The notes under the pieces: model-generated
What the model was told of the DNA's origin: nothing
The model's database searches: none
What the model saw: the letters and a program-made list of their open reading frames with translations, nothing else
Position numbers and translations under genes: made by a program
Part shown: positions 32,804-45,271 of the stretch, one piece after another
Layout: each line of letters starts with the position of its first letter
Position numbering within the stretch: position 1 is the stretch's first letter
Assembly: GCA_022559845.1 (NCBI GenBank)
Contig: CM040118.1
Span: 448,320,053-448,384,052 of the forward strand
Direction of reading: 5' to 3'
Origin: Amorphophallus konjac
Lineage: Eukaryota > Streptophyta > Magnoliopsida > Alismatales > Araceae
DNA: 64,000 nucleotides

Positions 32804-34376
32804 TCATTTTACATTTTTAGGTACCCAAGTCTCCTTGGGTCTTATAGTGTTAGTAGCATCTCTGGAAGATGCTCTCCATAACCTTTGGGCCTGTACGTCA
32901 TCAAATTTTATCAATCGACAATCAAACATAGAGTGCCCAAATTTTTCATAATAATGACATGAGACAACAGATTTTGTGTTCCTCTTATGCATATCAACAT
33001 GAGCATGAATTTTCTGACCATAACCAAACCTGTTATCATATCTATCATGGGAAGCTCTCTTCCCTTTCACATGCCAACAGTCCTTGACTGTATGGCCATT
33101 CTTTCCACAATGGAAGCATACAATGTGTTTATGTGTTAGACCAAACACATTTCTGTTAAGGGCATTTTTCTTAACATAGAATTTAACAGAATTTGAATGA
33201 AGACCCTTTCTAAACCAGCAGTTAGAGGCTCGGTGGCCTGGCTTTCCACATTCAAAACATGCAAGTGATTTTTTTTTAAAACGATATTTATTTCTGCCAA
33301 AAGTATTTTGATTTGCAGGGAGGTTTACATATTTAGAATTAAATTTTCCTCCTTGGTCATGCCAACAGTTAGCAGTAAAATGGCTTATCTTACCACAATA
33401 ATAGCAATGAATTTTTTTGTTCTAAACTATGGGAGGTTTCCTAGCATGAATATTTCTAGCATGCATCCTACCAACATTTTGTTCATCATTTTTCATTATT
33501 AGACAATCATGCATCAGGTGTCCATACTTTCCACAATAGAAACATGAGACATGGTTTTGTTTTGAAGCATGGGAGTTCTTGGTATGCATGGTAAACTTGC
33601 TGAAAGTCTTTTTCTGAGTTTTATTATTATGTTTCTGACTTTTCTTTTGTTCTTGCATTTTCTGATTTTCAGACTGTTTCACTTGAGATGTGATGGCTAC
33701 ATTTGATACTTTTACAAACGATGTCATTAGCTTATTTTCAAAGGTTTCTTGTTGACAGTTTGTAGCCAGGCCCCTCCTCCTGAAAATTGACCTTAGCTCC
33801 TAACAGCCTATTCAAATTTTCTTGGCCATTAACAAATTTTGACAGTGAATTCTTCAAATCCTGAATTTCATTTTCTAAAGAGGCAATGTGTATCTCATAG
33901 CTAACAATCTCTTGTTCACTGCAATTAACGTATTCATTCTTGTTTGCAGTTTTGTGTTCTTCGATCTCCTTTTTAAGCTCAGCAACTTTTTCAGATTCGT
34001 CTGTACAAATGTTTTCCCTTTTTCCAATGTGAGAAGTCTTTCAGATATAGCAGAATTCAGCTGTTTAAACTTTTCATTTTCTTCCTTAAGCTTGTCATTT
34101 TGGACTAATTTATTAAAACCTAATCCTCTGGATTGACCTCATGCGTCCTTCTGGTTTCAAATTCTTTTAGGTCTTTTTGTTGTTTTTCAACATTTTTCTG
34201 TAACTCTATGTTCACAGGCTTGACAGCATCAAATTTTTCAGCAAACAGACTCCTCTCAAATTCAAGTTTCCTAAATTTTTCTTCATTTTCTTTAATGGAT
34301 TTGCTAAGAGATTCATTTTCAGATTTCATCTTATTAAATTTTGAGTTGACACATTCAAGATCTTTCAACAATTTTT
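32804..34376 (-). pseudogene. Element B gag, C-terminal part with five zinc knuckles
   Basis: Minus strand, continues from 40303 across the LINE. First coiled coil (34120-34376: KLLKDLECVNSKFNKMKSEN...), more coiled coil to 33860, the motif GQENLNRLLGAKVNFQEEG at about 33775-33835 (the counterpart of the A and C gag motifs), then five CCHC knuckles: CFYCGKYGHLMHDC, CYYCGKISHFTANC, CFECGKPGHRASNC, CFHCGKNGHTVKDC and a degenerate CHYYEKFGHSMFDC. It ends ETWVPKNVK, the segment that precedes protease in SIRE elements, but no protease follows. Several frame breaks. Confidence 0.75.
34360..34376. repeat. Target site duplication of the LINE (left)
   Basis: ATCTTTCAACAATTTTT, repeated at 40303-40319. 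It merges on its right with the poly-T that is the LINE poly-A tail. Confidence 0.85.
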
Positions 34377-34502
34377 TTTTTTTGAAAACCCTACCTAGAC
34401 GCAATAGGAGAGTGCACCCTCTACCAGGGGTAGAGAGAAAGCCACTCCACCATTACACTACTAGGAGGTAAATTTTATTAATATGAAAGAATACAAAGAA
34501 AG

Positions 34503-37500
34503 TTACATCAATCGGAGGCTAGGCATTCCTAGCTTATCCATGCGAGCAACCCCTTTTATATGCTTTGGAAGTTGTTGCTGCGAAAGAAAAAAAGAATTAC
34601 ATTTCGTGGTGCAGGCAAAATTTGCCAAAGAATCAGCCACCTTATTAGCCTCACGAAAAATGTGAATAATGGAATCATTTGTAGAAAGCATGCTCCAAAT
34701 TTCTCTGACTTATGTTATAATCATCCACAGACAAGGAAATTTCCTATTGATCACTTGCACAAGGATTTGAGAGTCACACTCAATGAAAATCGGTTGGTAC
34801 GTAGTTGTCTTCAAATATCTCAGACCATCCATGAGGGCCCTAGCTTCAGCCACAATGCTATTGCCTTGCGCATAGTAATGAGAGAAAGCAAAAATAGGGA
34901 TGCCTTGGGAGTCCCGGATAATACCACCACCACCCGAGTCACCTGCTTGTTTGGAGGCACCATCGGTATTGAGTTTTAAATGAGGCCAAGGGGGACACCA
35001 CCATTTGACCAGCATAACACCCGGACCCTTACTAGCAGGAGTCTTAATATCAAATTTTGCTAAAATCTTCCTCCTGTTGCAACTATTTTCCTGCAGATCA
35101 GCACGATCTATGATCTGTTTAACCTGAAGAATAATTCTATGGATCAAGCTGTGCGGATGTATACTTCTGTTGTTATGAATAGCTGCATTTCGGGCAGCCC
35201 AAATCTCCCATATACCATAAGCAATTACAGCAGTAGAAAATAAACCAAAAAGGGATCTTCCTTTTACTGATTGAATGGTGTGTATGATAATCCCTCTCGC
35301 TGTATTGCCCGAAATTGGAAGGCCTTTGGAGCTGAAGAAAGACCAGATGGCAATAGCCAATTCACTGTTAGCAAAAAGATGGTTAACATCTTCCTCATGG
35401 TAGTCTTTACATCATCTGCACTTGGAGCGAAAGGGGATGCCCGAGAGCTTTATATTCAGATCAGATGGCAGACAATTATATATAACCTTCCATAGGAAAA
35501 CTGAGATCCTAGTAGGGATCCATTTAGACCATGTATAGTTTCAGAAAGAATGAGTTTCCATCAGCTGGGGGCTAAACATCTTCTTGTATGTTGATGAAAC
35601 AGTGCAATTACCATTAGAGGAAAGGCACCATATAATTTTGTCCGGAGTGGGGATTAACTTGATATGTAGCAGGGCTCTTCTAATGTCACATGGGAGAAAT
35701 GCATCAATAATACAGGTATCCTCCTGAGTTGGGTGAATGATTATTTCTTTGACAGTGGCTTTAGTATCAGGAATGAGATCAGCAGGAACCATAGACTCCA
35801 AGCTTTTATTCCCGAGCCAGATATCCTTCCAGAAATTGGTGGAACAACCATCACCAAAAATAATTCTCTGATTTTGAACAATGAGGTTTTTAGCTCGCAG
35901 CCAACTTTTCCTGGCAAAACCCTGCATTTCTTTGAAACTGACTTCACTTATGTGATTACCTCGAATATATTTAGCTCTAAAAAATTCAGCCCAAATAGAA
36001 TCAGAGTATAAGGCATGCCAAAGCATTTTAACCCAAAGGGCGATTTCCATGTCTCTTAAGGACATAATCCCAAGTCCTCCTTGAGGTATAGGCTTGCATA
36101 TATCTTTCCAAGATTTCCAGTGCTTCCGGTTTCCATGTTGAGAGGATCCACAAAAAAAAATAGCAAAAGACTGATCTAAGAGATGATGAATGCCATCATG
36201 TAGGGGGGTGGAGGCCAATATATGTATTGGAATGGAAGTGAGAACGTGCTTAATCAGAATGATTCGGGCACCTTGAGATAGAAATTTGGCTTGCCATCCT
36301 TCAATCCGCTTTTGAATGGCTGAAATGATGCCCGCAAAATGAACTTTCTTGGTTCTGCCCAAAACCAAAAGAAATCCTAAATATTTATGTGGAAAACTTT
36401 GTCTTGTAAATCTAATAATGTTCTCTATTCTGCTAGGAAGAGAATGAGTATGTTTAAGATATATAAAGTAGCCACTCTTCCTCACATTAATGAGTTGTCC
36501 AGAGGCCTGTTCATAGGCTTTCAGAATACTCAAAAGATTGTGGATAGAGCCAGCAGTAGCCTTTGCAAACACAAGTGTGTCATCTGCAAAAAGGAGGTGA
36601 GAAATAGCAGGGCATCTCCGAGGGCCAGAAAACCACCCAATCGCACCTTTCATATAAGCATCTTGAAGAGATCTGCTCAAAGTGTCATGTGCAAGAATAA
36701 AGAGATATGGAGCAATTGGATCACCTTGTCGAACACCCCTGGTAGATTTAAAAAAGCCAACAGATTCACCATTGATGGAAATAGAGAACCAGCAGTTATT
36801 CACCATCAACTCAATGAGTTATATGAAATGAGAGTTAAAGCCAAAGCGCTTCAAAACAGTAAAAAGGAAATCCCATTCAAGTCTATCATAAGCCTTAGCC
36901 ATGTCCAGCTTAAAAATAACATTGTTGCCTCTAGTTTTCCTCCCCAATTCCTAAACCATTTCCTGAGCTAATGCAATATTATCAACAATACATCTCCCTT
37001 TAATAAAAGCTGACTGCTCTCTAGAGATGAGGGAGGGTAAGATTCTGCTCAGTCTATTGCACATGATTTTAGAAATAATCGTGTATGAAAAATTGCAGAG
37101 ACTGTGGGCCTATAATCTGAAATGTCAGTAGCATTGTTGACTTTAGGGATAAGAGCAATGAGTGTAGCAGTGAAGCATCTAGGGAGGGGTCTTCGATTAG
37201 TAAAAAATTCCTGAATGGCATTGATCACCTCATTAGCAATAATTGGCCATGCTTTGTGGAAGAAACTCCCTGTGAACCCATCTGGTCCCGGTGCACTGTC
37301 TGGGGACATGGAGAAGACAGTTTCTTTGATTTCATTATTCTCTGGGATAGCACACAGAGATCTATTGTCTTCAGCTGAGATCATTTGAGGGATACAGTTA
37401 ATGGTATCCATATCAATATAATGCTGCTGTGTAGTGAAGGCTTTATGAAAGTGAGCCACGGCAATATCTTTCATTTCCTGTTTGTCTGAAGTTAGAATAG

Positions 37501-38642
37501 CAGAAGCATTTCGGAGGTGAGTAATGAGATTGCTCCTCCGGTTAGCCATTGCTTTCATGTGAAAAAATTTTGTGTTCCTGTCACCTTCCTCAAGCCAACG
37601 TACTCTGGATTTCTGCCTCCAAAAGGTTTCTTGTTGAAGTAAGTGATCAGCAAGAATATTCTTTGCAGTTTCTAAAGCAGCCAGGTTTGCTGGATTAGGG
37701 AGTATATCATATAAATGTTCCATCTGCAGAACTGCATCCTCCGCTGCCATAAGGTTTTTATGGATATCACCAAAAAACCTGCTTATTCCATTCCCGGAGC
37801 ATATATCTTAATGACTTGAGCTTGATACAAAAAGTGGTAATAGCAGAAGCAGCATTAGGGCTGGTTTTCCAACATTGTTCAACAACCTGTAGGAATAGTT
37901 CATGTGTAGTCCACATTTGTTGAAAATAAAATCTGCTCTTGAATTTGTTGGGCAATGCCAATTTGACAAGAAGAGGCGCATGGTCTGAGGCCTCCCTAGA
38001 TAAGTGCTCCACCGTGATTGGGAACATGTTCAGCCAATTAGCATTGATGAGAACTCTGTCCAATCTAGCCCAAATCCCCTTCCTACCTTGTTGATTATTG
38101 TGCCATGAATATTTAGAGCCCACATAACCAGCATCAGATAAGCCACAGTCATTAACACAGTCCTTGAATTCAGATATGGATTTCAAGTAAGGTACATTTC
38201 CCCCAATTTTCTCATCAATATCAAGTATGCAATTGAAATCTCCAGCCACAATCCACGGACCATGGAACATGGAATGTACATGATTTAAAGATGCCCAAAG
38301 GGATTGTCTTTTAATAATAGTGCACTTAGCATAGATAAAGGATGCATAAAAGACAAGCAAATTTGAATTAATTTGCTTCAAAAAAATTTGTTGATCATCC
38401 TAATAGATAATTGAAAATTTTAACGGTTCTTTCCACATGGCCCATATGTGAGCATTATGGTCTTGATTAGCCAAGGAATTATCCATGCCAAGTTTCTTGC
38501 AAGTTCTTTCCAAAAGAGTAGTCTTGATTTTAGGTTCTAAGATGACAATACAATCAACATTATGCTCCTTGATTAAGAGTTTAACACGACCTAGGGATAG
38601 GTCATTTCCAATGCCTCTTATATTCCAAATAATGAAGGTCAT
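34503..38642 (-). pseudogene. LINE ORF2: endonuclease, reverse transcriptase, RNase H
   Basis: Starts at ATG 38642-38640. Endonuclease (APE type): WNIRGIGN, ILEPKI, GDFNCILDIDEKIGG, ARLDRVLIN, SDHAPLLV (38642-37767), with one stop near 38400. RT: linker RWLEEGDRNTKFFH, SPDSAPGPDGFTGSFF, LIPKVNNATDISDYRP, frameshift near 37090-36810, GVRQGDPIAPYLFIL, active site FADDTLVF (about 36555-36578). A zf-RVT-like Cys/His segment near 35400. RNase H: LKLNTDGASKQAGDSGGGGI, EARALMDGL, IECDSQ, and after a frameshift FREANKVADSLANFA, ending at 34503. The order and RNase H are typical of plant L1 elements. Confidence 0.9.
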
Positions 38643-40284
38643 TAATCTTTAGATTTAAACTGAATGTTACCTGCGGAACCAGTCCTTTTCATTCGCCTGG
38701 TAATGACTCTCGTTCGTTCTTTGTGCATAGAAGTAACATTACTTATCTCCTCTTGAAGAGAAATTTCCTTGCATCGGCGCTGAGTATCCTCCTGCATTGA
38801 TTGAAAAGTGCCTTGCTGTGAGGTTGATGGTTCCTCCACACTGGGGAGGTTAGCTCCCTTGTTAGTAGGCTGTCTTCCTGGATTAATGCCAGGGTCAGGG
38901 ACAAAGCCATTTTGGTATGAAGGGAGTTCTGAATGAACCGCATCTATTTGCATCAGATCTTTGCCAATGAGTATCACAGATTGTTTTGAATTGCCATCAG
39001 AAGTAGAGTTTGACCTATTCCCATTGCTATCAGAATCAGGAATTGAATGGCAATTGCTAGGTGGTTTTACATGTGGGTTTTGGGATGGAGTAATTTCCAA
39101 ATCAGCATGTAATTGAGGATTAGCTGTCAGAGGCTTAAAAATAGTAGCCAGAGATAATACTTGGACATCTTCCGGGGCCTTAGGTTCCTGAGAACCAGTT
39201 GGCTGCATTGGCGATTTTAGGCCTAAGGGCACCATTGTAGGCACCTGTGAATCAGATATGGGCATTTGCCCCAACATAGCCATCGATGAATCATCAATTG
39301 GCTTTTCCTGATCAGTAGAAGAATCTTTAATGGGAACCAGATCCGAGTCCTCAACATCTTGCTGTAGGATATCAAACCTGTTTGCTTTTTGAGCATTTTG
39401 TCGAACAGTTGGAGAGTCTGGCAACTGGGGCCTGAAAACCTGGCGGATTTTCCTTGATTCAAGGTCTGGGACAATGAGATGATGATTATCCTTACCCAGT
39501 TTCTTCTTGCAATCACCCACGAGATGTCCAAGCTTATGACAATACGAATATAGCAGTGGAACCCGATGATAATTAACTGGCTGCCAAAATCCGGCGCCAT
39601 CCAAGTCACAATCCACAAGCGCTCTTTGCGCGGAGCAGATAGGTCCAGTTCAACACAAGCAAGAGCTTCGGACGTTTCAGTCATCACCAAGGTATTGTCG
39701 TGAATTCTCAGCACAAGTCCAAAATTCCCTGCAATGGAACGCATACAGTCCTCATGGTATAGATTGGCAGGGAGAGAAGGAAATCCAATCCAGACAGGAG
39801 CAGAGACAGGATCCGCATCAAAGTCGAAATCATGCGTCCAGCGGAAGAAACGAAATAGAAAGCCCTTAATATAAAGATTCTTCTGTATAAGGAGTTTGAT
39901 GAAATCAGCCTCACTCTCAAATCTCAGCAGAAGGTGTCGCGGATTTAAGCGACTAATAACGAAGTCGGAAGATAAAGACAATCGTTGTGCCAAACAACTC
40001 TTAATTTCAGAGAATGCTGGTCTTCCATATGGGCATTTTGCAATGATGGCGTAGTTGAATGGTTGCAGTGATGCTTCGATGTCCGCCTTGGAGAAGTAGA
40101 CCGCCGGCTCCCCAAGATCTGTAAATCCTGGGGCCTTTATCGGAATGGGAATTTTTGGTTTCTGGTGAGATGCCATTAGAGTCTGAGCATAAGAGCGACG
40201 GTATGTAGCATTGCCCAATGAAGAAGTCGCAGGGGAGGTGTGCGGGGGGGCGGGGGGGGGGGGCTCCCCCACCACGTCGGCCAT
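38642..40284 (-). pseudogene. LINE ORF1: DUF4283-type RNA-binding protein with zinc knuckle
   Basis: ATG 40284; Pro-rich start (with a G/C homopolymer at 40243-40262 coding for prolines), then a DUF4283-like domain (YAIIAKCPYGRPAFSEIKSC, SRLNPRHLLLRFESEADF, VWIGFPSLPANLYHEDC). A frameshift near 39620 is followed by a CCHC knuckle whose first Cys is Tyr (YSYCHKLGHLVGDC) and a long Ser/Pro/Gln-rich tail ending at TAA 38644-38642. The stop overlaps the ORF2 start as TAATG. Confidence 0.88.
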
Positions 40285-40302
40285 TGGTTTCAAAGTGGTT
40301 CT

Positions 40303-40319
40303 ATCTTTCAACAATTTTT
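40303..40319. repeat. Target site duplication of the LINE (right)
   Basis: ATCTTTCAACAATTTTT, same as 34360-34376. Confidence 0.85.
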
Positions 40320-41005
40320 CATTCTGAACTGAATTATTTATAAGAAACTGATCATCATTAGTTAAGCTAAGTTTTTCTTCTAGTTTAGAAATCTCATTTA
40401 CAAGTTCTTGATTTTCAATTTTTAATAATCCAATTTATTTCTTAAACATTTGGATATAAAACAAGCAACCATCATAAGATTGTTTCAGTTTTGAACAATT
40501 TTCACAAGGAATTTGAATTATTTAGATCAATTTTCTTTTTCAATTTTTTACACTGTTTTCTTAACTTTTCATTTGTTTCAAACAAATCAGCATATGCATC
40601 CTGCCAATCATCTAGAGAAAAATTCTCGAAAGGATTTACCTGATCATCGTCCTCCTCTTCATTTTGGTTGCTACTTTGATCGCTGCCATTAGCCATCATG
40701 CATCTGTTTTCAGTTTCACTGCTGGCAGTCTTCAGTTTGTTGAGTATGTCCTTGGTAGATCTGCAATTACAAAAACAAGTATGGAATGCCTTGTTAGTAG
40801 CTGCCTTCATTAAATCTAATGCTCTAAGATTTTCAGAGTTCCTAGATCTATGTATGTCTGTCCACTTAGACCTGTCCTTCGGCAACCTGTGTGGACCATG
40901 TGAAATTGCCTTCCATAAATCAGGATCTATTGTTCTAACATAGCTACGCATGCTGCTGAGCCAAGAATCAAAGTTGGAGCCATTGACAACCGGTGGATGA
41001 GCCAT
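40320..41005 (-). pseudogene. Element B gag, N-terminal part
   Basis: ATG at 41005; AHPPVVNGSNFDSWLSSMRS, the start of a Copia gag (UBN2-like) domain, to RSTKDILNKL, then directly an acidic linker with NRCMMANGSD and the conserved FENFSLDDWQDAYADLFE. The second half of the UBN2 domain and the first zinc knuckle of family A are absent. The frame stops at 40502; degraded coiled coil continues to the LINE. Confidence 0.75.
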
Positions 41006-41115
41006 GGAAGCAAATCAACAAACAATTCAATGTAACAAACTAAGCACGCTCAGAAATACACCAAAGAAGCTGCAGGATCTACGGCGGATCATTGGATCCG
41101 ATGAACCAATAACTT

Positions 41116-41127
41116 GCTCTGATAAAA
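41116..41127 (-). other. Degenerate tRNA-Met primer binding site of element B
   Basis: On the minus strand TTTTATCAGAGC in place of TGGTATCAGAGC, next to the LTR end at 41129. Confidence 0.6.
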
Positions 41128-41128
41128 T

Positions 41129-43854
41129 TGTTAGAAACGATGGTGCTCTGATGTAGATCCAGAGGGGGGGTGAATGGATCTTCCTACAAAGATACGCAAT
41201 TAAAAACTTCGCTCTCTCGACCTGTGCTTAAGCTACTTAAACAGGAGAACAAAATGATGAAAGAAGATCACCCACTCAGCAAAAGCCTTCGTTAGATAAA
41301 AATATAAAGGAGTACACTCAGTTGCTCACAAAATAAAGTCTAATAGCAACAACTCAAGACACCAATGCGGTTTCACAACCTGAGACTCTACTGAGCACAA
41401 GGACAAACACTTTGCAGTAATGAAGATAATGGACGGATGGCACACTGAAGATCTTCAACTAAGCAACACTCAATAAACCTGTGAAGTGGGAAAGAAGACA
41501 AGGAGTAGACGCACAAGGCAAACCACAAAGCACCAGGATTTTTAGGTGGTTTGGCCAGACACCAGTCTGCCTACATCCACCCCTCACTCAAACCCGAGTG
41601 AGGATTCCCTTGCCAAAGCAAGACGCAAACTCAGTCTGCAAACAACCGCTGCCTAACAGCTTGATGACCTGAGGGAGACAAACCCCTCAACATCGATCCT
41701 GCAACCCACAGGATCTGACCACCACTGCTACCTGCAGTGACCGGAGAGACCCACTCTCCCTTCTTCTGCTACAGCAGAAGGAAACCGTGAGCAACACCCC
41801 GTTGCTCACCAACCAGAGGACACGTCCTCTCTTCCTCTGATCAATCAGAGGGAAACCTGGAGATTGCTCTCCCTTCTTCTGAACACACAGGAGGAATCCC
41901 GAACTCCAAACAGAGTATCGAAAACCAAAAAGAAAATGAACAAAGGAAAACACAATCGAAGAAAAGAAAATGTAGCTCCAACTGGAGCAGAACTGTTCAG
42001 GATTTGATCCTGGATCAAAAAACTACAGATCTTGAGTTCGACTGGCTGCCTAGATCTTGAGCTATCACCCTTCTTCTTTCCTATCTCTCATTCCTCTTTC
42101 TCAGCTCTTCTCTCTTTTTCTCTTTTCTTCTGCTCGCACACTGGCTCTCTCTTTCTTTGTTTTCTGCTGGCTCACTCTTTCTCTTCTTCTTTTTCCAGCT
42201 CTCACTCTCTGCCCTTCTCTTCTAAAGCCCCTCTCTCTTTTTCTTCTTCGCAGCTCCTCTCTTACGGCTCTCCCCTGACGGCTCTACTCCTCTTTAGGGA
42301 ATGGGCGGCTTTATATAGAACAGAGTCTCCAGAAATGGATGAGGCAAAACCTAGTGAAATCTCATTGGTCCAGCTGGCAATAGAATATTCTTCCTCTAAA
42401 AACCTCTGAAAAAAGCGTGCCAAATCTTCTTGGATCACGTGCCTCTTTATCGCTAGGGCGAGCTTCTCAATCGGGTCTAGATCCAGGTTAAGAAGTTCAG
42501 ATTCTGAGTAAAGGACTAGAGGGTCTGCATCGACCTGATGACTTCTTTGGGCACGGATGCATCGACCTGAGTTATATGGTGATCTATGTTGCATTGACCT
42601 CGCTGACAAGAGCTGAAGCTGCTGCATCAACCTTTTCAAGGAACTGTTTGTTCTGAAGCGTTGATGCATAAACCCTTGCATCGACCTGTCTCTGGCTAAA
42701 GAATGCTTGATCGTGTTGACCTTGTCTGTTCAACTGGCCATAGTCACATTGAAACAGTTCTAGGTGCGTCAGTGTAATATGCCAGAGTCTGCCACCAAAA
42801 GGTCTACTACATCGAGGCAGTTCTTCATTGCACCGACCTGACTAGGTAGTGATAACGTGGCATACACTTGCCTTAACCAGTGCACCGACCTTTGTCACAA
42901 ACACTAATGCACACTTAAGGTGCATCGACCTGATAGACACCAACATCAGTAGCTGCATCGACCTTTCTTCCTGAATTGCTTAAGGTGCACCGACCTTTGT
43001 GTTACCACCAACAGTAGCTGCATCGACCTTAGCATATGCAGTGCACAAGATGCATCGACCTAATAGCGCATACAATGCATACATGCATCGACCTTCTTTA
43101 TATAAGATGCCAACTAGCGGTAAACTTGTTCAGCTGCATTGACCTTATAGCTTTGCCAGCTGCAAGTACATAGACCTTACTAAATGCTCAGACCTTTCTG
43201 ACATATGTTTTGTTCTCTTGCTTCGACGTGCCTCTCATGTGCACTGACATGTCTTGGTCTTATAGAATTTAGGTTTGTTTCTGATGCCTTCTCTGCATCG
43301 AGGCATCAGCCCATTACTGCGTCGAGGCAATCTCTTCATATTTGCTTCTATGACCAGCGCTGCATCGAGGCAATGCCTAGTTGCATCGACCTGATACCCT
43401 TGCTCAGTCAAAGTATATCAACCTGCTCTTTCAGCTTCACTGATTTCTTCATGATTTTGACTTAACCTTTTGTCTTATTCTCAGAGCCTGTTTAGTGGAG
43501 AATTCAACACACATCTTCTACATATAAAGATCATCTGAAGAGCAATTATGTCAGCAAAAATGCAATGTAGCACATCCATTAATGCAACATCAACAGTGTT
43601 TGGCATCATTAAACCATGTTAATATCATGACATCATCAAAACCACATGAATGCAGCATCAACACATATGACATATCACATCCATTAATGCAACATCAACA
43701 GTGTTTGGCATCATTAAACCATGTTAATATCATGACATCATCAAAACCACATGAATGCAGCATCAACACATATGACATCATGCTTAGATGAGTCATCAAC
43801 ACATATGACATCATGCTTAGATGAGTCATAGTGTTTGGCATCATCAAAACCACA
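41129..43854 (-). repeat. Element B 5' LTR
   Basis: About 2.7 kb; in element orientation TGTGGTTTTGATGATG to CGTTTCTAACA. A TATATAAAG on the minus strand lies at about 42311-42320, followed downstream by a 230-bp pyrimidine tract (plus strand 42060-42290). The part 42515-43395 carries about 19 irregularly spaced copies of TGCATCGACCT or variants. Near the outer end are a 105-bp tandem duplication (43573-43677 and 43678-43782) and a 34-bp one. The partner LTR is not in the window. Confidence 0.75.
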
Positions 43855-45196
43855 GGGGTACAATATTGCTCTCGAAGGATTTTTTGTTTACAGGTTTATA
43901 GCCCAAACCCTCTCTTTGAAAATTGACCTTAGTCCCAAGAATCTTGTCCAAATTTTCTTTACCCTGCACAAACTTCGACAATGAGTTATTTAAGTCTTTG
44001 ACATCATGTTCCAACAAGGAGATGTGCAGTTCAGAACTAGTAAAATCCTCCTCACATGCAGCCAATTGCTCATTGAGCATGGCGTTCAAAGTTTTAAGAT
44101 TTTCTATTTCTTGTTCTAAGGCGTGCATCTTATTGGAACCATCATTAGCAACTTCCTTGCCTTTTTCAAAGGCAGCCAGCTTCTCACACAGCACTTTGTT
44201 TTATTCTTTCAAATTTTCATTTTCTTTTACAAGTTTTTCATCCTAGGGCATGGAGTTCAGTTTGTCATTCAATTCTTCTTCAACTTGTTCAAGGTCTAAA
44301 ACCTTTGATAGCATGTGTCTGATTTCTTCTTTCAATGAATCGATTAGTTTTTCTTGCCACTCAAGATCAGAACGGAGACCTTCATTTATCTTTTTCAGAA
44401 ATGAACATGTTTTGCATGCAGAATTAACAGAACATGAATTTTCATTTTCTCTTATAAGTTTTCTGTTTTGGGTTTCAGATTTTTCAAACCTTTTCTGAAG
44501 TTTTGCATTTTCATTTCTAACAGAGGGAGTTAATTCCTTGTGATCGTTAACATCAAGGGAAAGGGATTCATTTAATTCCTCAAGATTGTTGAGTTTCTCT
44601 CTAGCTTCTTCAATTTGATTCTTGAGATTTTCATTTTCAGAGTTCAAAGTCTTCAAGCTTTCATTATCAGAATCAGTGTGAGCTGAAGCATTCAATTTCA
44701 TTTTTAAGGATTTCTTTTGTTTTCCTAATTTCTCATCTCTCTCAAACAGGTCAGCATAAGCATCTTGCCAATCATCTATAAAGAAGTTTTCAAATAAAAA
44801 GTTTACCTCCTTATCAACACTTTCTTCGTGGCTTTGCAAAGTATCACCCATGAGACACTTGTGTTGTTTTTCCTTTTTGTAAATAACAACTAGTTTGTCC
44901 CAGATTTCCTTCGCAGACCTGGAGGAAGACACAAATGGAAAGATGTTGTGATTAATAGCATCTTGCAAGATATTTAAAGCTCTTAGATTTTCATTGCTCT
45001 TCATCCTGTGACTGTCTGTCCATTTGGACATATTTTTGGGTAGTTTGTGTAGACCTTTGGAAATGATGTTCCATAGGTTTGAATTTCCTGCATTTACGAA
45101 AGTGCACATACTGCCTATCCAGGTAGAAAAATCTGAACCGTCAAACATCGGAGGATGTACCAAGGGAATCAAATCAGAGTTACAACCCATGATCAT
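43855..45196 (-). pseudogene. Element C gag
   Basis: ATG at 45190 or 45196; PLVHPPMFDGSDFSTWIGSM to SAKEIWDKLVVIYKKEKQHK, then straight to CLMGDTLQSHEESVD and FENFFIDDWQDAYADLFE. As in B, the second half of the UBN2 domain is missing. A long coiled coil follows (44850-43960) with stops at about 44243 and 44195, then GKENLDKILGTKVNFQREG and a break at 43855 where element B is inserted. Confidence 0.8.
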
Positions 45197-45257
45197 AGAA
45201 GCACCCGTTCAGTAGGATCCTCTCTGTAGATGGTTAAATCTGATCTATCAAAGACCC

Positions 45258-45269
45258 GCTCTGATACCA
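45258..45269 (-). other. Primer binding site of element C, initiator tRNA-Met
   Basis: TGGTATCAGAGC on the minus strand, two bases inside the LTR end. Confidence 0.9.
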
Positions 45270-45271
45270 AT

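Larger units (their letters stand above)
34377..40302 (-). mobile_element. L1-type LINE nested in element B gag
   Basis: About 5.9 kb, minus strand. ORF1 (40284-38642), ORF2 (38642-34503) with endonuclease, RT and RNase H, 120 bp of 3' UTR and a poly-A tail of about 12 (T run at 34372-34383). Flanked by 17-bp target duplications. Only about 18 bp precede the ORF1 ATG, so the 5' UTR is almost absent, probably a slight 5' truncation. Confidence 0.93.

Noticed and set aside
35271..36971. Plus-strand frames opposite the LINE RT
   Set aside because: Shadows of the minus-strand ORF2, which has all the RT motifs.
41481..41953. Possible short genes in LTR B
   Set aside because: No similarity to known domains, and located in an LTR leader; no support.
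42032..42409. Ser/Phe/Leu-rich open frame like a signal or membrane protein
   Set aside because: Caused by the pyrimidine tract in LTR B; antisense to the element and without conserved motif.
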